Shown here piece by piece: positions 21,862 to 32,811 of a DNA stretch of 64,000 nt. The first letter of the stretch is position 1; the number at the start of each line of letters is the position of its first letter. The DNA lies in the NCBI GenBank assembly GCA_039621445.1, contig CP154954.1, forward strand, positions 19,144,642 to 19,208,641, in the 5' to 3' direction. The notes beneath the pieces were generated by a model. It saw only the letters and a list, made by a program, of their open reading frames with translations, had not been told where the DNA came from and did not search any database. This DNA comes from Euglena gracilis (taxonomy: Eukaryota; Euglenida; Euglenophyceae; Euglenales). The position numbers and the translations under genes were made by a program.

Positions 21862-22140
21862 TTTTTTTACCAACCTCAGGGGGGGGGAGGGGGGGTCCGG
21901 AGTGCCTATGAGTGCCTGCCCAGGCAGGCACCCCCCCCGGGGGGGGGGGCGATTTCGGCCTGTGCCCAGGCACATTCCTTTGAAAATAGGCCATTTTTGG
22001 CTCCCCGGCGTCTTCGGGGTCTGTGCCAGGGCACTTTTGGCCGTGTGCCCCCCCCCCCCGGGGGTCGGATTTGGAGTGCCTTGGGGTGCCTGCTCAGGCA
22101 GGCACCCCCCCCCCCGGGGTGGGGTCGGCACCCGACTAAA
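21862..22140 (+). mobile_element. Diverged relative of the CAGGCTTG MITE family
   Basis: Two GAGTGCCTG..CAGGCAC hairpins, a CGGCGTCTTCGG loop and poly-C/G blocks match the layout of the CAGGCTTG elements, but the terminal repeats are not recognisable. Confidence 0.4.
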
Positions 22141-22449
22141 ATACGGCCTCCCCGACTGGGAAACTGTCATGGTAGACTGGTACTGTCCAACCAGTCAGAA
22201 CAGAAATAGGAAATTGTCAGGTCCCTAATATCGGCCAACTGTGAAATGCCCAACCCAGTGTTCTATCAGGGTCAGGAAAGGGAAGGTTTACCGCCGGGGA
22301 GATAATTACAACTTCTATAAGAACCTGATTCAGGGGGTTTTCATATAGAAGAGATTATCGTCTTATGGTCCGAGTTGGCAGAAGCCAACTATTGAACATT
22401 TCTGGGCACTTTAAGGAGAATTGATTGGTGGTTTGGTACCCCCCGGACA

Positions 22450-22605
22450 ATTGTCGCGTGACAAATTGGGCAGCACGGAGGGGGGTGACAATTTCCGGGG
22501 TGACAATTTGGCCGGCACAGAGGGGGGTGACAATTGCCCTGGGGCGTCAATTGCCCGGGGGCGTCAATTGCCCAGGGGTGTCAATTGCCCGGGGGGGGGG
22601 GCGCA
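22450..22605 (+). repeat. Short tandem repeat, GTCAATTGCCCGGGG unit
   Basis: About seven imperfect 16-22 bp units of GTGACAATT or GTCAATTGCC joined by G runs. The AATTGCCCGGG word resembles fragments at 35000-35030. Confidence 0.7.
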
Positions 22606-23110
22606 GGTGTGGAAATATTTGCTGAAACTTGACCACTTTTGCGAAAAATGCACACAAAACTTGGACAAAAGGAAAGAAAAAAAAACTGCAATAAAATTTG
22701 GAAAAATAATAACTTCTGTGTTCCATCAAACTTGGATTCAAAATGCACTGTGCTCCTCTGATGATCTGATGTTTAATGCCATGATAATCAATGGCGGTAC
22801 AATATCCCCTCTTTCCCTCCCCTGTTCTGGAATTACAGATAATTCAGTGCGCATTACCAGGGTACAACGATTTTGAACAGGTGATTAAAATAATAAATAC
22901 CGTTTCCCCAAGGATCAACAGAAAGCGCCAAAAGAAAAAATTGGACATTCGCGAAACGAAATGAAATTTCACTTACAATTGCTCAACAATTCCTGGATAA
23001 AATTTTATCCAAATATCTCCTGTTCTAGTCACCCCCCTCCGCCTGCCCTGTTCCTGTGGCTTGCCATCTGCTGTGAGCCCCCAGGGTCCAACACCATCCA
23101 CAAAGGAAAC

Positions 23111-23260
23111 CAGCCCATGCTCCTCCCGGCAGGCGCGGTTGCACTCCTGGTACACCCACGACTCCAGGCTGTACAACCACAACAGGGCCTTCGTGATCTG
23201 GTTGGGGTCCCCGCTGGACACCAGGCAGAGCCGGAAACTGTTCAACGTACTTAAAACCAC
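23111..23260 (-). CDS. ART gene 1, exon DPNQITKALLWLYSLES
   Basis: Fifty codons, phase 0 at both ends (CAG acceptor, CTG|GTTTCC donor). It reads GDPNQITKALLWLYSLESW, then VYQECNRACREEHGL. The Y-[ST]-x-E-S-x-x-Y-x-x-x-N-R-A-x-R pattern matches the conserved helix of arginine ADP-ribosyltransferases. The exon at 63582-63734 is a clear paralog. An exon between this one and 21563-21627 must be missing, because the phases differ. Confidence 0.85.
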
Positions 23261-23290
23261 CTGCCCTCCCCGCCCCTATGTCCAACGACT

Positions 23291-23660
23291 GGTAAACCCC
23301 CTCAAATAATACCCCCTGGGGTATTATGTTTTCGCCTGAAGTCCTGGCCCGAGGGGGGGGTATTATTGGGGGGGGATTATTTCCCAAAAATTTCGAAATT
23401 TTTTGAAGTTCCGTAGGAGCAAAAATAGCGCCAAAACTCCCCTTTGGGTCATTTTTTGGACTTTCTCATGAAATTTAGCTTTTTTTTGGAGGCCAGATGA
23501 TCCAGATTTTTTTACATAATTTGGTGTAAGAGATTGTGAGTTTATCTACATTTTCAGGTCAAAAATTTGGGCCTTCGGCCCAAAACCGTGGGGGGGGGTA
23601 TTATTTCGGCGGCCGAAGTCGGACCCCGAGGGGGGGGTATTATTTGGGGGGAGGTTTACC
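23291..23660 (+). mobile_element. GTAAAC-family MITE, copy 3
   Basis: GGTAAACC and GGTTTACC close both ends, with AAATAATACCCC, GAAGTCCTGGCCCGAG and GGGCCTTCGGCCC inside. It lies in the intron just upstream of the exon at 23260, only 30 bp from its acceptor. Confidence 0.75.
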
Positions 23661-24269
23661 CTCTATCTAACCGGGGGGGCATTAGACAAGGTACCTGGAG
23701 CCCCCCCCCCCAAAAGGTGGAAATTATCCTTCCGGCAATTTGGGCCGAAAATTTTGGGCAATTATGACTTTTTTTTGCCCAGATGCACAGCACTTTAACC
23801 TATTTTTGGCCAATTCTTGGACAATTTTGCTGGAACAGACAAATTCAGTTCCCTCTGAGAAACAGAGTTTAAAGCCCCAAAATAACGGATTGCCATCAAG
23901 ATTACCCTCAGCATCAAGTGAGTACACCACCACACGGACAAGGGCATGATTTTTGCCTTCCATTCAATAAATTCCGTCACATTCATAAATTAGCCCAAAA
24001 TTCTTGGCAACCGTAGTATTCATAGACCAAAATTGAGAGGAGGGCTGCGTACTCCCAGGGTTGGACCCACCGTGGGCTGTGTGGGAAGGTGAGCTTCGTA
24101 ATGGAAAATTCTTCCTTCAAAAGGTCGGAGGCGCCGCAGGAAAATTTTAACTAAAAATTGGCACATCTGATGAAAGTAGGGGACCCTCATGGAATTTCCA
24201 GGATTCCTGTTCAGCCTTGCCACCACGATCAAAGAGGGTGGGTCCACTTTAACCCAGACATATGTGGAA

Positions 24270-24526
24270 CAGGCATTTTTTTTAAGACCGGGGGGGAGGG
24301 GCCCCCCCCCACCCACCTACCTCCTGGCCCCCCCCCCCCGGTGGGGTCCCGGGGGACCCACAAAAAAAATGGCCGAAAAGTATCGAAAAGTGCCAAAAAT
24401 AGCACTCTTTCGGCGCCTTCGGCGCCGAAAAGTATATCCCACCCCCCTCCGGGGGAACCCCCCCGGGGGGGGGGGGGGGCTCAGCCGGACCCCCCCCCCC
24501 CGGGGTCCACGACGAAAAAAACCCTG
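24270..24526 (+). mobile_element. hAT-like MITE (CAGGGGTTTTT family), copy with perfect duplication
   Basis: Ends CAGGCATTTTTTTTAA and CGAAAAAAACCCTG, flanked by ATGTGGAA on both sides (24262-24269 and 24527-24534). Inside are a GGCGCCTTCGGCGCC hairpin, GTATATCCCA and long C or G runs. No coding capacity. Confidence 0.9.
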
Positions 24527-24624
24527 ATGTGGAACTCTTCTGGTGTCCTTGAAAATTTTTGTGGCAGGACAAGCAGAAAACAAAATGGCGAGGTACCTCA
24601 TCATGCTCTGAAAACACTCCACAC

Positions 24625-24719
24625 CGCTTTGCCTGGGCCATGGTGTTGCAGGCGGTTGCTGAAGCCCTCGACGTCCGGGGAGCCCAGCCCTTTTCGCTCA
24701 GCATACTCCAGGGCCGGAG
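24625..24719 (-). CDS. ART gene 1, exon PALEYAERKGLGS
   Basis: Two bases plus 31 codons from GCAG to GCG|GTGTGG, reading PALEYAERKGLGSPDVEGF then SNRLQHHGPGKA. Entry and exit phases match the exons on both sides (26865-27052 and 23111-23260). It is probably a helical lead-in to the catalytic domain; no named domain recognised. Confidence 0.7.
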
Positions 24720-26011
24720 CTGCGTGACCCAGGGGTTTGTTTCACTTCCTCTTGTATTTCCACGCAGAATTAAACAGCAGAGCAGAACTGTTTCCACACA
24801 GTTAATGGACACTGCAAGCAAGATAATGCCTTGATTCCGGGTCAGGTGAAACCCCCTGACCAGGCCTTTTTTTTTAAGCGCCTTACTTCCCCCCCCCCCC
24901 CCCGGCGCTTGGCCCGGGTCATGATTGAAGGTAAAGCCAGGGGGGCAACCTTAGACAGGGGGGGGGGGAGGTGAGAAGCATTACATTCCAGGAAGGATGA
25001 CGAGACAACGATGGACCGCCAGCACACAGCCGAGGAATGGTGATTGCTGCCCATGAGATGCAGCCTGGGGGGCAAACCACATGTGGAGCAAAAGGCGAAG
25101 CCTCCCATGCCAGAAACGGCCACCCAAACCCGTTCCAAAGGTTCATGAACACATCGTCTCGGCTGTAGTTAATCGAATGGACAAGATCAAGGAAATTGGC
25201 CCCAACCTGAGTAATGGGAATGGAGGCCCTTCGTGAGAAGAAATGAGCAATCTGCTAATGTCGGCGGGTTGGAATTTTGGGCAACAACTTCCAGAGGAGG
25301 CACTCTCAGGACTTTTTAATGGGAAAAATCAGACCGTGTTGGCCGAAGGTGACACATTCTGGGGCAGGGGTTCAAAAACAGAAATGGTATGCACACAAAA
25401 ATGGGCGGAAATGGGCACAAAAAGGCGGCGGATCTGGCACTTAAAGATTTTCTCTTTGTCGACTTGTGAAATTGCACATACGACGATTTTTACAAAAAAC
25501 CTACCCCCCCCCCCCGGCGCTTGGCCCGGGCCATGATTGAAGGTAAAGCCAGGAGGTGAACCTCAGAGGGCCAAGATTGCATGTTAACAATCCAGGCGGC
25601 CATGCCAAAAGGCCAAAAGCCAACTTAGGGGCCAAGTTTGCATGTAAGGAGGAGGGGGGCAAGCGCCCAGGGGGGGGGGTAAACTTGCTGACCACCTCTG
25701 TCAGAGTTTTTTTTAATTTTCGGCTTTCTGTGATCTAGGCTCTAATTCACAGACGTTTCGAATTCATTTTTCCTGACTAAATTTGCATGTGTCCTTTGAA
25801 ATTGCCGGGTTTGGGTGTCCACTGGAATGAGAAACATAAGGTCAAAAGTGCGCGAAAAGCCTGGGAGGGAACCACCGCGGGCCGTGGCCGACTAAATAAG
25901 GAATGCCGCCCCGGGGAAAAAGTAGGGTTTAGGTACCGGAGTTTTGCTGTATTTTTTTGGGTTTTTTTCCCGCTTTCGGGGAGCTTGGTCATGGGGGTTT
26001 CGTGCCACTCC

Positions 26012-26184
26012 GACCCACCCACCCACCCACCCACCCACCCACCCACCCACCCACACCCCCCCACACCCACACACCCCCACGCACACACACGCACACACAC
26101 ACGCACACGCACACACGCACACACACAACACACACACACACACACACACACAACACACACACAACACACACCACACACACACAC

Positions 26185-26261
<77 letters not shown>
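26012..26261 (+). repeat. (CCCA)n and (CA)n microsatellite
   Basis: About 45 bp of CCCA units, then mixed CA/CGCA, then pure CA. A hAT-like MITE has inserted into it at 26262. Long open frames across it are artefacts. Confidence 0.95.
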
Positions 26262-26262
<1 letters not shown>

Positions 26263-26561
26263 AGGGGTTTTTTTTAAGACCGGGGGGGGGAGGGGGGGTC
26301 CCCCCCCCACCCCCCCACCCCCCTGGGGGGGGGCCCCCCCCAGGGGGGGGGAGGGGGTCCCGGGGGACCCACAAAAAATGGCCGAAAAATTGCGAAAAGT
26401 GCTAAAAATAGAATTTTTTCGGCGCCTGCGGCGCCGAAAAGTATATCCCACCCCCCTCCGGGGGGGACCCCCCCCGGGGGGGGGGAGGGGGTCCGGCGGA
26501 CCCACACACACCCTACCCCCCCCCTCCCCCCCCCGGGGGTCAAAAACTTAAAAAAATCCCT

Positions 26562-26562
<1 letters not shown>
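26262..26562 (+). mobile_element. hAT-like MITE inserted in a CA microsatellite
   Basis: CAGGGGTTTTTTTTAAGACC at the left and TTAAAAAAATCCCTG at the right, flanked by ACACACAC on both sides, which is both the host repeat and an 8-bp duplication. The core matches the copies at 24270 and 42206, including GGCGCCTGCGGCGCC and GTATATCCCA. Confidence 0.85.

Positions 26563-26659
<97 letters not shown>
26563..26659 (+). repeat. (CA)n microsatellite
   Basis: About 97 bp of pure CA, the right-hand continuation of the CA tract interrupted by the MITE at 26262-26562. Confidence 0.95.
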
Positions 26660-26660
<1 letters not shown>

Positions 26661-26864
26661 CAAAATCCACCAAAGTGCCAGGAGTGAGTGGGCCAAAAAT
26701 GACAATTCGCTCACATGTGTCGTCGTCATGCTCCCTCTTTCTCAAACTTATACTTTATAGACTCATCAGTTTAAAATTCAAACTTTTCGACCCAGCAAAG
26801 CTAATCGTAATTGTACTCGACACAATAATGGAAGACACAGACACACAACAAGGGAGCGATTTAC

Positions 26865-27052
26865 CGGCAAGGGCACAGCCGAAAAGCCTCCCGGTGAACG
26901 TCGGGGACTCCCGATGTCGTTTCCGCTGCGGGTTGGAGGAGGAGGCGGGCGCCGCCCCGCCCGCAGGGGCGGTACGCTCCCGCAGCCGCTTCACCAGCGG
27001 AGCCAGGGGCCTGCCAAGAGGTTCTCCCTTTGAGCTGTTCAGGAAATTCCAC
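26865..27052 (-). CDS. ART gene 1, basic linker exon
   Basis: One base, 62 codons, one base, from ACCGTAG to CCG|GTAAAT. It reads WNFLNSSKGEPLGRPLAPL and later NPQRKRHRESPTF. The Arg/Lys, Ala and Ser content suggests a flexible linker, and QRKRHR could be a nuclear-targeting patch. Phases join the SAM-like exon on one side and 24625-24719 on the other. A second frame is also open, so the choice rests on phase. Confidence 0.65.
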
Positions 27053-27338
27053 CTACGGTTGGACAAGAAGAGGGGAAGGTTACCTGGGGGGCGCGACAAA
27101 CTTTCCAAAAAAATTGAAAAAAATAAATACAACAGATTAAAAATCAAAGTAAAATTAAACAAAAAACAAAATTAAAATGAATTAAAAATAGAATTGGCAA
27201 CGAGGCAGTCTCATTAGGGGAGGGAGGTATGTTGGTCGCCTATTTGTGTATTTTTGGCATAAATCAGCGAGGGGAGGGATGGACGGTGCAAGACAAACAA
27301 CAGGAAGCCCCCCCCCCCCACCACCGTGAGTCGGGGGC

Positions 27339-27437
27339 CTGGGCAGGATGGCCTGCGGCTCCAACACGCCGTGCCTCAGCAGGTCCTCCTTGCTGGCCAG
27401 CGCCAGCGCCTCCACCGAGTTGTACCCGCGGAGGGGG
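27339..27437 (-). CDS. ART gene 1, SAM-like domain, second half
   Basis: Reads GYNSVEALALASKEDLLRHG, then VLEPQAILPR, ending in phase 2 at CCCAG|GCCCCC, a GC donor that joins the linker exon in frame. The pattern S-x-x-A-L-x-x-x-(S/T)-x-E-D-L-x-x-x-G-V matches the last helices of SAM domains. The acceptor is unresolved: no AG lies close by, and an upstream one at about 27487 would add about 17 residues. Confidence 0.6.
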
Positions 27438-27459
27438 GCCGCATACCAGATGGGTGCAC

Positions 27460-28830
27460 ACCCAACAAAAAACCGTCCAGGGGGCTGGACCCCTCCGACA
27501 ACCTCGAACCTGAAGGCGGTGGGGAAATTTTTCTGGTCCAGCAGAATCCGAAAAAATGGCCGAAATCGTTGAAATATCCTGATTTTTCTTGGAAAACAAA
27601 TGGGAAAAAAATGGTCTTTTTTGCACTTTTTTGGTTTTTTTCTTTTCATATGGAGACACCAAAGTTGAGTGGCTGTAAAAGGACCAAACTGGACACCTCC
27701 GGCAAGGTTGCGTTGGACCTGGGGCGGGGGCAGGTAAGAAAGATGGGGGGTTCATAGACAAGGGAATAACAAGATTAAAAAAAATAAATATTATATTCAA
27801 TTTTATATTTAATATCATGTTTAATATTTTTTTTATTTTTAATAAAAAATAAATAAATATGTATTATTAAATAAAACAAAAAATGTCGACATTGGAAAAT
27901 TCCGTGCTTCTTCAGTGAGAAGACTTCCTTTTTCCAGGGGGATTGCGTTTCCACTCGGAGGGGGTTGGAACTGTGGAAAGGATAATCAACAATGAACAAA
28001 GGCCAGAAGCTCTGAAACCCAAACTTCGATATATCTTTCACATACATGATCCTGGGAAACCCTTAAAAGCTGGTAAGGACCAAGGGAGTGTAGACAAAAG
28101 CCTGTAATTAGACAAAGAGGGAGGTGGTTGTTTGGATTTGCGTGCATACAAGGTCAGATTCAAACATGTGCAAATACCTCGCAAACTCTCTGCATTTGGT
28201 GCTTTGCGTGACATTGATAAGAGCATGTTCAAGAGTATGTTCAAAACAACATACATACACACCTGTGCAGCACACAATTATAATAAACCAATTGGGGGTT
28301 TGGCAGGGATAGATGAGAAGCGCGTTGGTAATGAGGTAGGTAGGGGTCGATGAGCTCTTTCCCTTTATGGGTAAGATCAAAGCTTACCCCTGGGGAAAAG
28401 GGGGGGGTTGGCCTTCCATTACGTGCACCTTAAGAGCTCAGCACTATTCAAAACATGGTAAAGTGGCGGGGGGGGGGGGGCAGGGGCAGACCCCCCACTG
28501 CCGGGAGGGGGTGTCTGGACCGGACTCCCAAGTTCAAAAAAAGCAAAATTTTCCTCCCGGCGCCCTGCGCAAAAATATGGTCAAAAATGCCCTGTGCCCC
28601 TTTTTGGGCATATTGCACACTTTTTTTGGATATTTTGGTGTTTCCACATGAAAAAAAAAACCCCAAAAATGCAAAAAAATGAGCATTTTTGGAAAATTAT
28701 TTTCATTTATTCTCAAAGAAAAATCAGGGGTTTTCAAAATTTTGGCCCTTTTCTGTCCCTTTGTTGGGCCAGAAAATCTTCTCAGTCGCCTTAAATTTGG
28801 AGGTTGTCGGAGGGGGGCCCGTGTTGGGGG
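27460..28830. repeat. Inverted pair of MITE-like segments
   Basis: About 27460-27720 reads on the plus strand TTCTGGTCC, GAAATATCCTGATTTTTCTTGG and TTTTCATATGGAGACACC. About 28610-28820 carries the reverse complement of these blocks in reverse order (GGTGTTTCCACATG, CAAAGAAAAATCAGG, GGGCCAGAAAAT). An AT-rich tract and a 113-bp element lie between them. Confidence 0.55.
28346..28458 (+). mobile_element. Short MITE, TGAGCTCTT ends
   Basis: 113 bp from TCGATGAGCTCTTTCCC to TTAAGAGCTCAGCACTATTC..CATGG. The same two ends, with TATGGGTAAGA(G/T)C(G/A)AAGCTTACCCC, bound a roughly 985-bp insertion at 38905-39890. Confidence 0.65.
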
Positions 28831-29122
28831 GCCTGAAACCCCCCCTCAAGGCTTTCCATACATCACTTGGGTAGGGTCCTCAGCAACCTTTGTGGACTCT
28901 AATTGCGATGTAAGATTTGTTGGCAAAAGGATATTTTTCAAGGGTGGGGTTTACCAGTGGTGGGGATGGACAAAATATGTCCCTGGCCCTGCGTGGTCTT
29001 TCGTATTTGTTTAAACAATTCAGTGGTCCTGGAAGAAAACATACGACATTGAGGGATAAAAATGTCCAGACAACTGAACCAGATAGACACAAGGAGTTCA
29101 CCTTGGAAAGAAATCTGCGTGC

Positions 29123-29241
29123 CTCGCAGTCCCCCTGCCCAGCCCGGGCCAGCGAAATGGCATACGGGGACAGATGCAGCGACGCGAGCAGCGCTTCCAG
29201 GTCTGCTGATAGCAGGGCATTGGCCGACCGCGCGTCCCACC
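29123..29241 (-). CDS. ART gene 1, SAM-like domain, first half
   Basis: Two bases plus 39 codons: WDARSANALLSADLEALLAS, then LHLSPYAISLARAGQGDCE. L-x-x-L-x-L-x-x-Y-A-x-x-L-x-x-A-G is the opening of SAM domains (protein-protein or RNA interaction modules). The next exon supplies the closing helices. The exact donor is unclear: GC donors lie at GCTGG|GCAGGG and GCGAG|GCACGC. Confidence 0.6.
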
Positions 29242-29442
29242 CTCAACCTCCAAACATCACAAGCACGTTTGAAGAAGAAAGGGGACAAACAGAACAGAGA
29301 ACTCTTCATTTGACTTGGCCTTCTGGTTCCCATCACCTTGCAGTACGGGTCGTTGAGCCATAATGGCAAAACCCACGTTGACCCAAACAGACACTCAAAC
29401 CAACCAAAACTCTCCACCTTGGGGCAAACACGCTGTGGCAAG

Positions 29443-29545
29443 CAGGGCGTTTTTTAATGACCCCCGGGGGGTCCAGCCCAGAGGCTAGAAAATTTGGGCT
29501 GGCTGGAAAAAGGCTGCTGGCTGACCCCCCCCCCCTGCTTAGGAG
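29443..29545 (+). mobile_element. GCTGG-rich hAT-like MITE fragment
   Basis: Starts CAGGGCGTTTTTTAATGACC and runs through GGTCCAGCCC and GGCTGCTGGCTG blocks, like the element at 19728-20163. The right end is not recognisable. Confidence 0.5.
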
Positions 29546-29789
29546 TCCTAACTCGCACTTAGCTTTGAATGCGACAAGAAATTGCGCCGATGCGCAACCT
29601 TGCAAAAAAAGTCCTGCTTTTTCAACACCGAGGCCCGATTTTCAGGACTTTCAGGTCCGCACTGGTCTGCCCCTCCAACCCCAGTGCCTGGGCACGAGGG
29701 CCACAACTTGGAACGTCAGGTCTGCAGGCACACGTCTTTCAGGGTCCAGTGTGCGCGACCCCAAGCGCCGCGTAATGAAACGAGGGGAC

Positions 29790-31760
29790 TGCATTGCGCA
29801 CTTGCGCAATGGCACAACTGAATATTTCAGTACAAAAAATTAAGCGCGTTGCACACTTGTGCAATATTTTAAAAAGTTTGTAATTCTAAATGGCTGCTAG
29901 ACTTTACTTGGCCCCCCCCACGGGGGGGTTCAAGTAAAGACTCCAGGGGGTCAAACTATTTTTTTTTTGCGTTAATGATGGAATAGGGTTAGGTGCGCGA
30001 GTTAGGCCTAAGGTTCGGCCTAACTTATAGACGGGAGTTAGGTGTACAACTTGGACCCCCCGGGGAAAGGGGCCAAGTAAAATCTAGCTGCCTTCTAAAT
30101 ATCTGTGGTCATTGCGCACTTGCACAATGGTTACACAACGTGTGTATGTTAAAATTGCGCAATGTAACTCTTGAAATTTCATTCTACATGTGCCCATTGC
30201 GCAGATGAGCAAAAGGTACCAACTTTGAACTTCTTATTCATATCACTGTGGGTGGAGAGAGCGGTCCTGGAATCTTAACATCAGAGACCTGGGACAACAA
30301 GCCACCCCCCTGGTGTGTTTATGCAGCCACCATCTTTTTCATATTCAGACGTGCCTTGTCCTACGCATTGTGAGCCCAATTCCAAAGCTGGAGGTTCATT
30401 CCACTTCTTGGCCACCAATTGAAACTCGAAAATTTTGCATTTGAAAAAGAACACGTAACAGATAAACTCTGGGAATCAGAGCGCAGAGAAAGCACTTCTG
30501 GGGTCTAAAAATGTTTTCAAAAAGCCCCAGAATTTGAAGAAACTGGAAATGAGAAGTCGAAAAGGAACATCAAAAATATCGGAGAATGGTGGACATATTG
30601 GCAGACCTTTTCCCGGTGGTTTGCAACCCACCAGACAGCCCAATTGCACCAAGCAGATGGAGGACGCGGCTCGGTCAAAACAGTTCTTCGAGTATCATCC
30701 CAAAAAACCCTACTCCCAGCACGAGTGCAGCGTTGCTATGGCTTCACAGCCTGATATCCATAATTCTTCTTATTGGAACGGCCCTCCCTCCCTGGGCATG
30801 TGCGCAATTGTTAATGGGAACCCCTGAGTTATGGGTGCCTCTCTGGCGTGTTACGGCATGCCGGGGGCCCCTCTCTACATGGCTGATATAGGGCTTGGAG
30901 AACAAATTCATTGCGCAGGTGCGCAATGGAGATGCCTCTCAAATGCACTGCCTTTTCATTCAGATTACACGTTACGTGCGTGTTTGCACTTCTCATTGAG
31001 TCTGTGTGGACCATTGCACACCAGTGGTCGTAATGTATTTCCTCACCAAGCCCAAGACTGGCTGTGCAAAAAGGGTCTCCTGACACACCGTAACACGCCC
31101 ATAAGATCAGGGGCATCTGTTAACCATTGCACACATGTGCAACGATTACCCGTTGCACACATGCACAATGGATAACGGTTGCTTATGTGCTCCATGGGCA
31201 GAACCATTGCATTCCATTCCCGGCAGTGGGGGGCTGGAGTTGCTCACCAGACGTTGGGGCAAGACACTGTGCTTGCCCTCAATCCCGCCCAACCCCTCCA
31301 CCTGAGTGTTGTACCGCTCCTCACGCTTCAAGCTCCCAAGGATCACAATTCTTTGGCACGCCTTTTTGCAGGTTTTCAAAATATGTGTATAGAGTCCACC
31401 CTCTGGATGACTCAGCACGCAACTCTTCAGACACATTCCAAAGATCCTGAAAAAGCAATTAAAAGGCCTGTGTGGCACTGGTTGTGGACACTCAGGGGCT
31501 TCACAAACGGGGAGACACAATGGGGGTTTTGGGAACTACTTTGGGAAAATTCGGGTCTCCCGGAGTTCAAACCCAAGGTTTTGAACTGTTTTAAACATGG
31601 TGCACAGGCTGAAAAACACCGAAATTGGGCCTGTTCCCTGGGTCCCAACAGCAGCAAATGATGCAGGTTCTTCAGAGGGAGGGTCTAAAGGGTCAGAAGG
31701 GTGGTTTTAACCACCAGGTTTCAAAAAAAATGCAACATTGCGCTTATGCGCAAGGCAAAA
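29790..31760. repeat. Cluster of 22-bp CATTGCGCA/TGCGCAATG palindromes
   Basis: Imperfect palindromes such as CATTGCGCAGGTGCGCAATGG, ATTGCGCACTTGCGCAATGG and CCATTGCACACATGTGCAACG recur here at least nine times, singly, in otherwise unrelated AT-rich DNA. More copies lie at 41450-42030 and weaker ones at 4150-4240. They are spaced irregularly, so this is a dispersed motif and not a tandem array. Confidence 0.7.
31248..31361 (-). CDS. Orphan exon (CQRIVILGSLKREERYNTQ)
   Basis: Exactly 38 codons, phase 0 to phase 0, with acceptor CAAAAAG and a strong donor CTG|GTGAGC. It reads ACQRIVILGSLKREERYNTQ, then VEGLGGIEGKHSVLPQRL. It lies between the MIB/HERC2 exon set (34-38 kb) and the SAM-like exons and may tie them into one transcript. 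The family is not recognised. Confidence 0.65.
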
Positions 31761-32404
31761 ATCAAAACTTTAAGTGCGAGTTAGGCCCTAGCAGCTGGAT
31801 GGTAACGGGTTTATTTTGCTTTTGGGGTGGAAAAACGCCCCAAAAATGGGTCAAAAATGGGCGAAAATGGGTTGAAAAAGGGCTCCGGGGCAAATTTAGG
31901 GTCAAAAAATCAAATTTTTGCACAATTGGCAGTTTTTTTTGGATATTTGGCAGTTTCAATTTTTTTTTGGTACCCTGTTCAACCCGGGTTGGGTCCAGCT
32001 CCCCTGAATAAAACTCGTTGAGGGGGTGGTTCGAGGCTTCAAAAAAGGCTGCTGGCTGGAAAAAGGCTGCTGGCTAGCTGGACCCCTCGGGGTGGGGTGA
32101 AATTTTCTTAAACTACGCCCTGGTGGCAAGGCCCTGGGGGAAGGGGCGAAGGAGATGCCTGCCACGGGTGCTGGCGTCGGCGCCAGCGCTGGGGACGGTG
32201 GAACTGGTGGGCCACCCGCAGGTGTCAGCCGGCAGTGGCACTCCCACCCCCCCTCAAGAAGCAGTGTGGCGGGGGGTTGCCCTATGGATTGCACCCCATC
32301 GGCCTGGATTTTGTCGTTTTCTTTTTTATTTTCGTTATTTTCGTCATTTTCGTTGTTTTTTTTAAAAACAAATTACCAACAAAATGGAGGGTATGGTGTG
32401 CTTG

Positions 32405-32811
32405 TAAACCCCCCCCAAATAACCCCCCAAATAACCCCCTCAAATAACCCCCTCAAATAACCCCCTCAAATAACCCCCCCCTTGGGGGCCGATTTCGAGC
32501 GCCAAAATAAGTCCCCCCCCCCTGTGCACAACGTGCATAAGCAGATGGATTCCTTGACCAGGAGTGCTCACACAGACACTGTCTACATCCTGGCTATTTT
32601 TGAAGGTCAGAAAGCTATTCTTCTTCCGATTCTTCCGCAAAAGACCAAGATACCTATCCTGGACGCTGATATCAGACATTGTTCGGGAAGAACCTGTTCA
32701 GGTAGCAGTGCCCAAATAACACCCCCCCCCAAAAAACACCACCCTGGACCCCCAGTTCGGGTGCCCAAATAACACGGGGGGGGGGTGTTGTTTGAGTGGG
32801 AGGGTTTAACG
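32405..32811 (+). mobile_element. GTAAAC-type MITE, AAATAACCCCC variant
   Basis: Left end GTAAACCCCCCCCAAATAA with repeated AAATAACCCC; right end GGTGTTGTTTG..GGGTTTAAC. The GATTTCGAGCGCC block recurs at 47060 in a second copy (about 46930-47195). Unlike the AAATAATACC family, the middle (32525-32710) is unique sequence with open frames on both strands. Confidence 0.55.

Larger units (their letters stand above)
18134..29241 (-). other. SAM-like / ADP-ribosyltransferase gene 1
   Basis: Exons run 29123-29241, 27339-27437, 26865-27052, 24625-24719, 23111-23260, (one missing), 21563-21627, 19476-19622, 18624-18877, 18134-18251. Frame and phase are consistent from 27339 to 23111 and from 21563 to the stop, apart from the 5' end of the 19476 exon. 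The product would be a SAM-like domain, a basic linker, then an arginine-type mono-ADP-ribosyltransferase fold with the R-S-E triad (LYRRTTL, FTSTS, ERE). Such enzymes move ADP-ribose from NAD+ to proteins. No signal peptide was seen, so location is unknown. Exons at 31.2-37.8 kb could belong to the same transcript. Confidence 0.7.

Noticed and set aside
25989-26261. Long open frames rich in Cys/Val or His/Thr (also at 36.6-37.1, 57.1-57.6 and 62.9-63.1 kb)
   Set aside because: They are translations of CA, CATA or CCCA microsatellites and are open in several frames at once.
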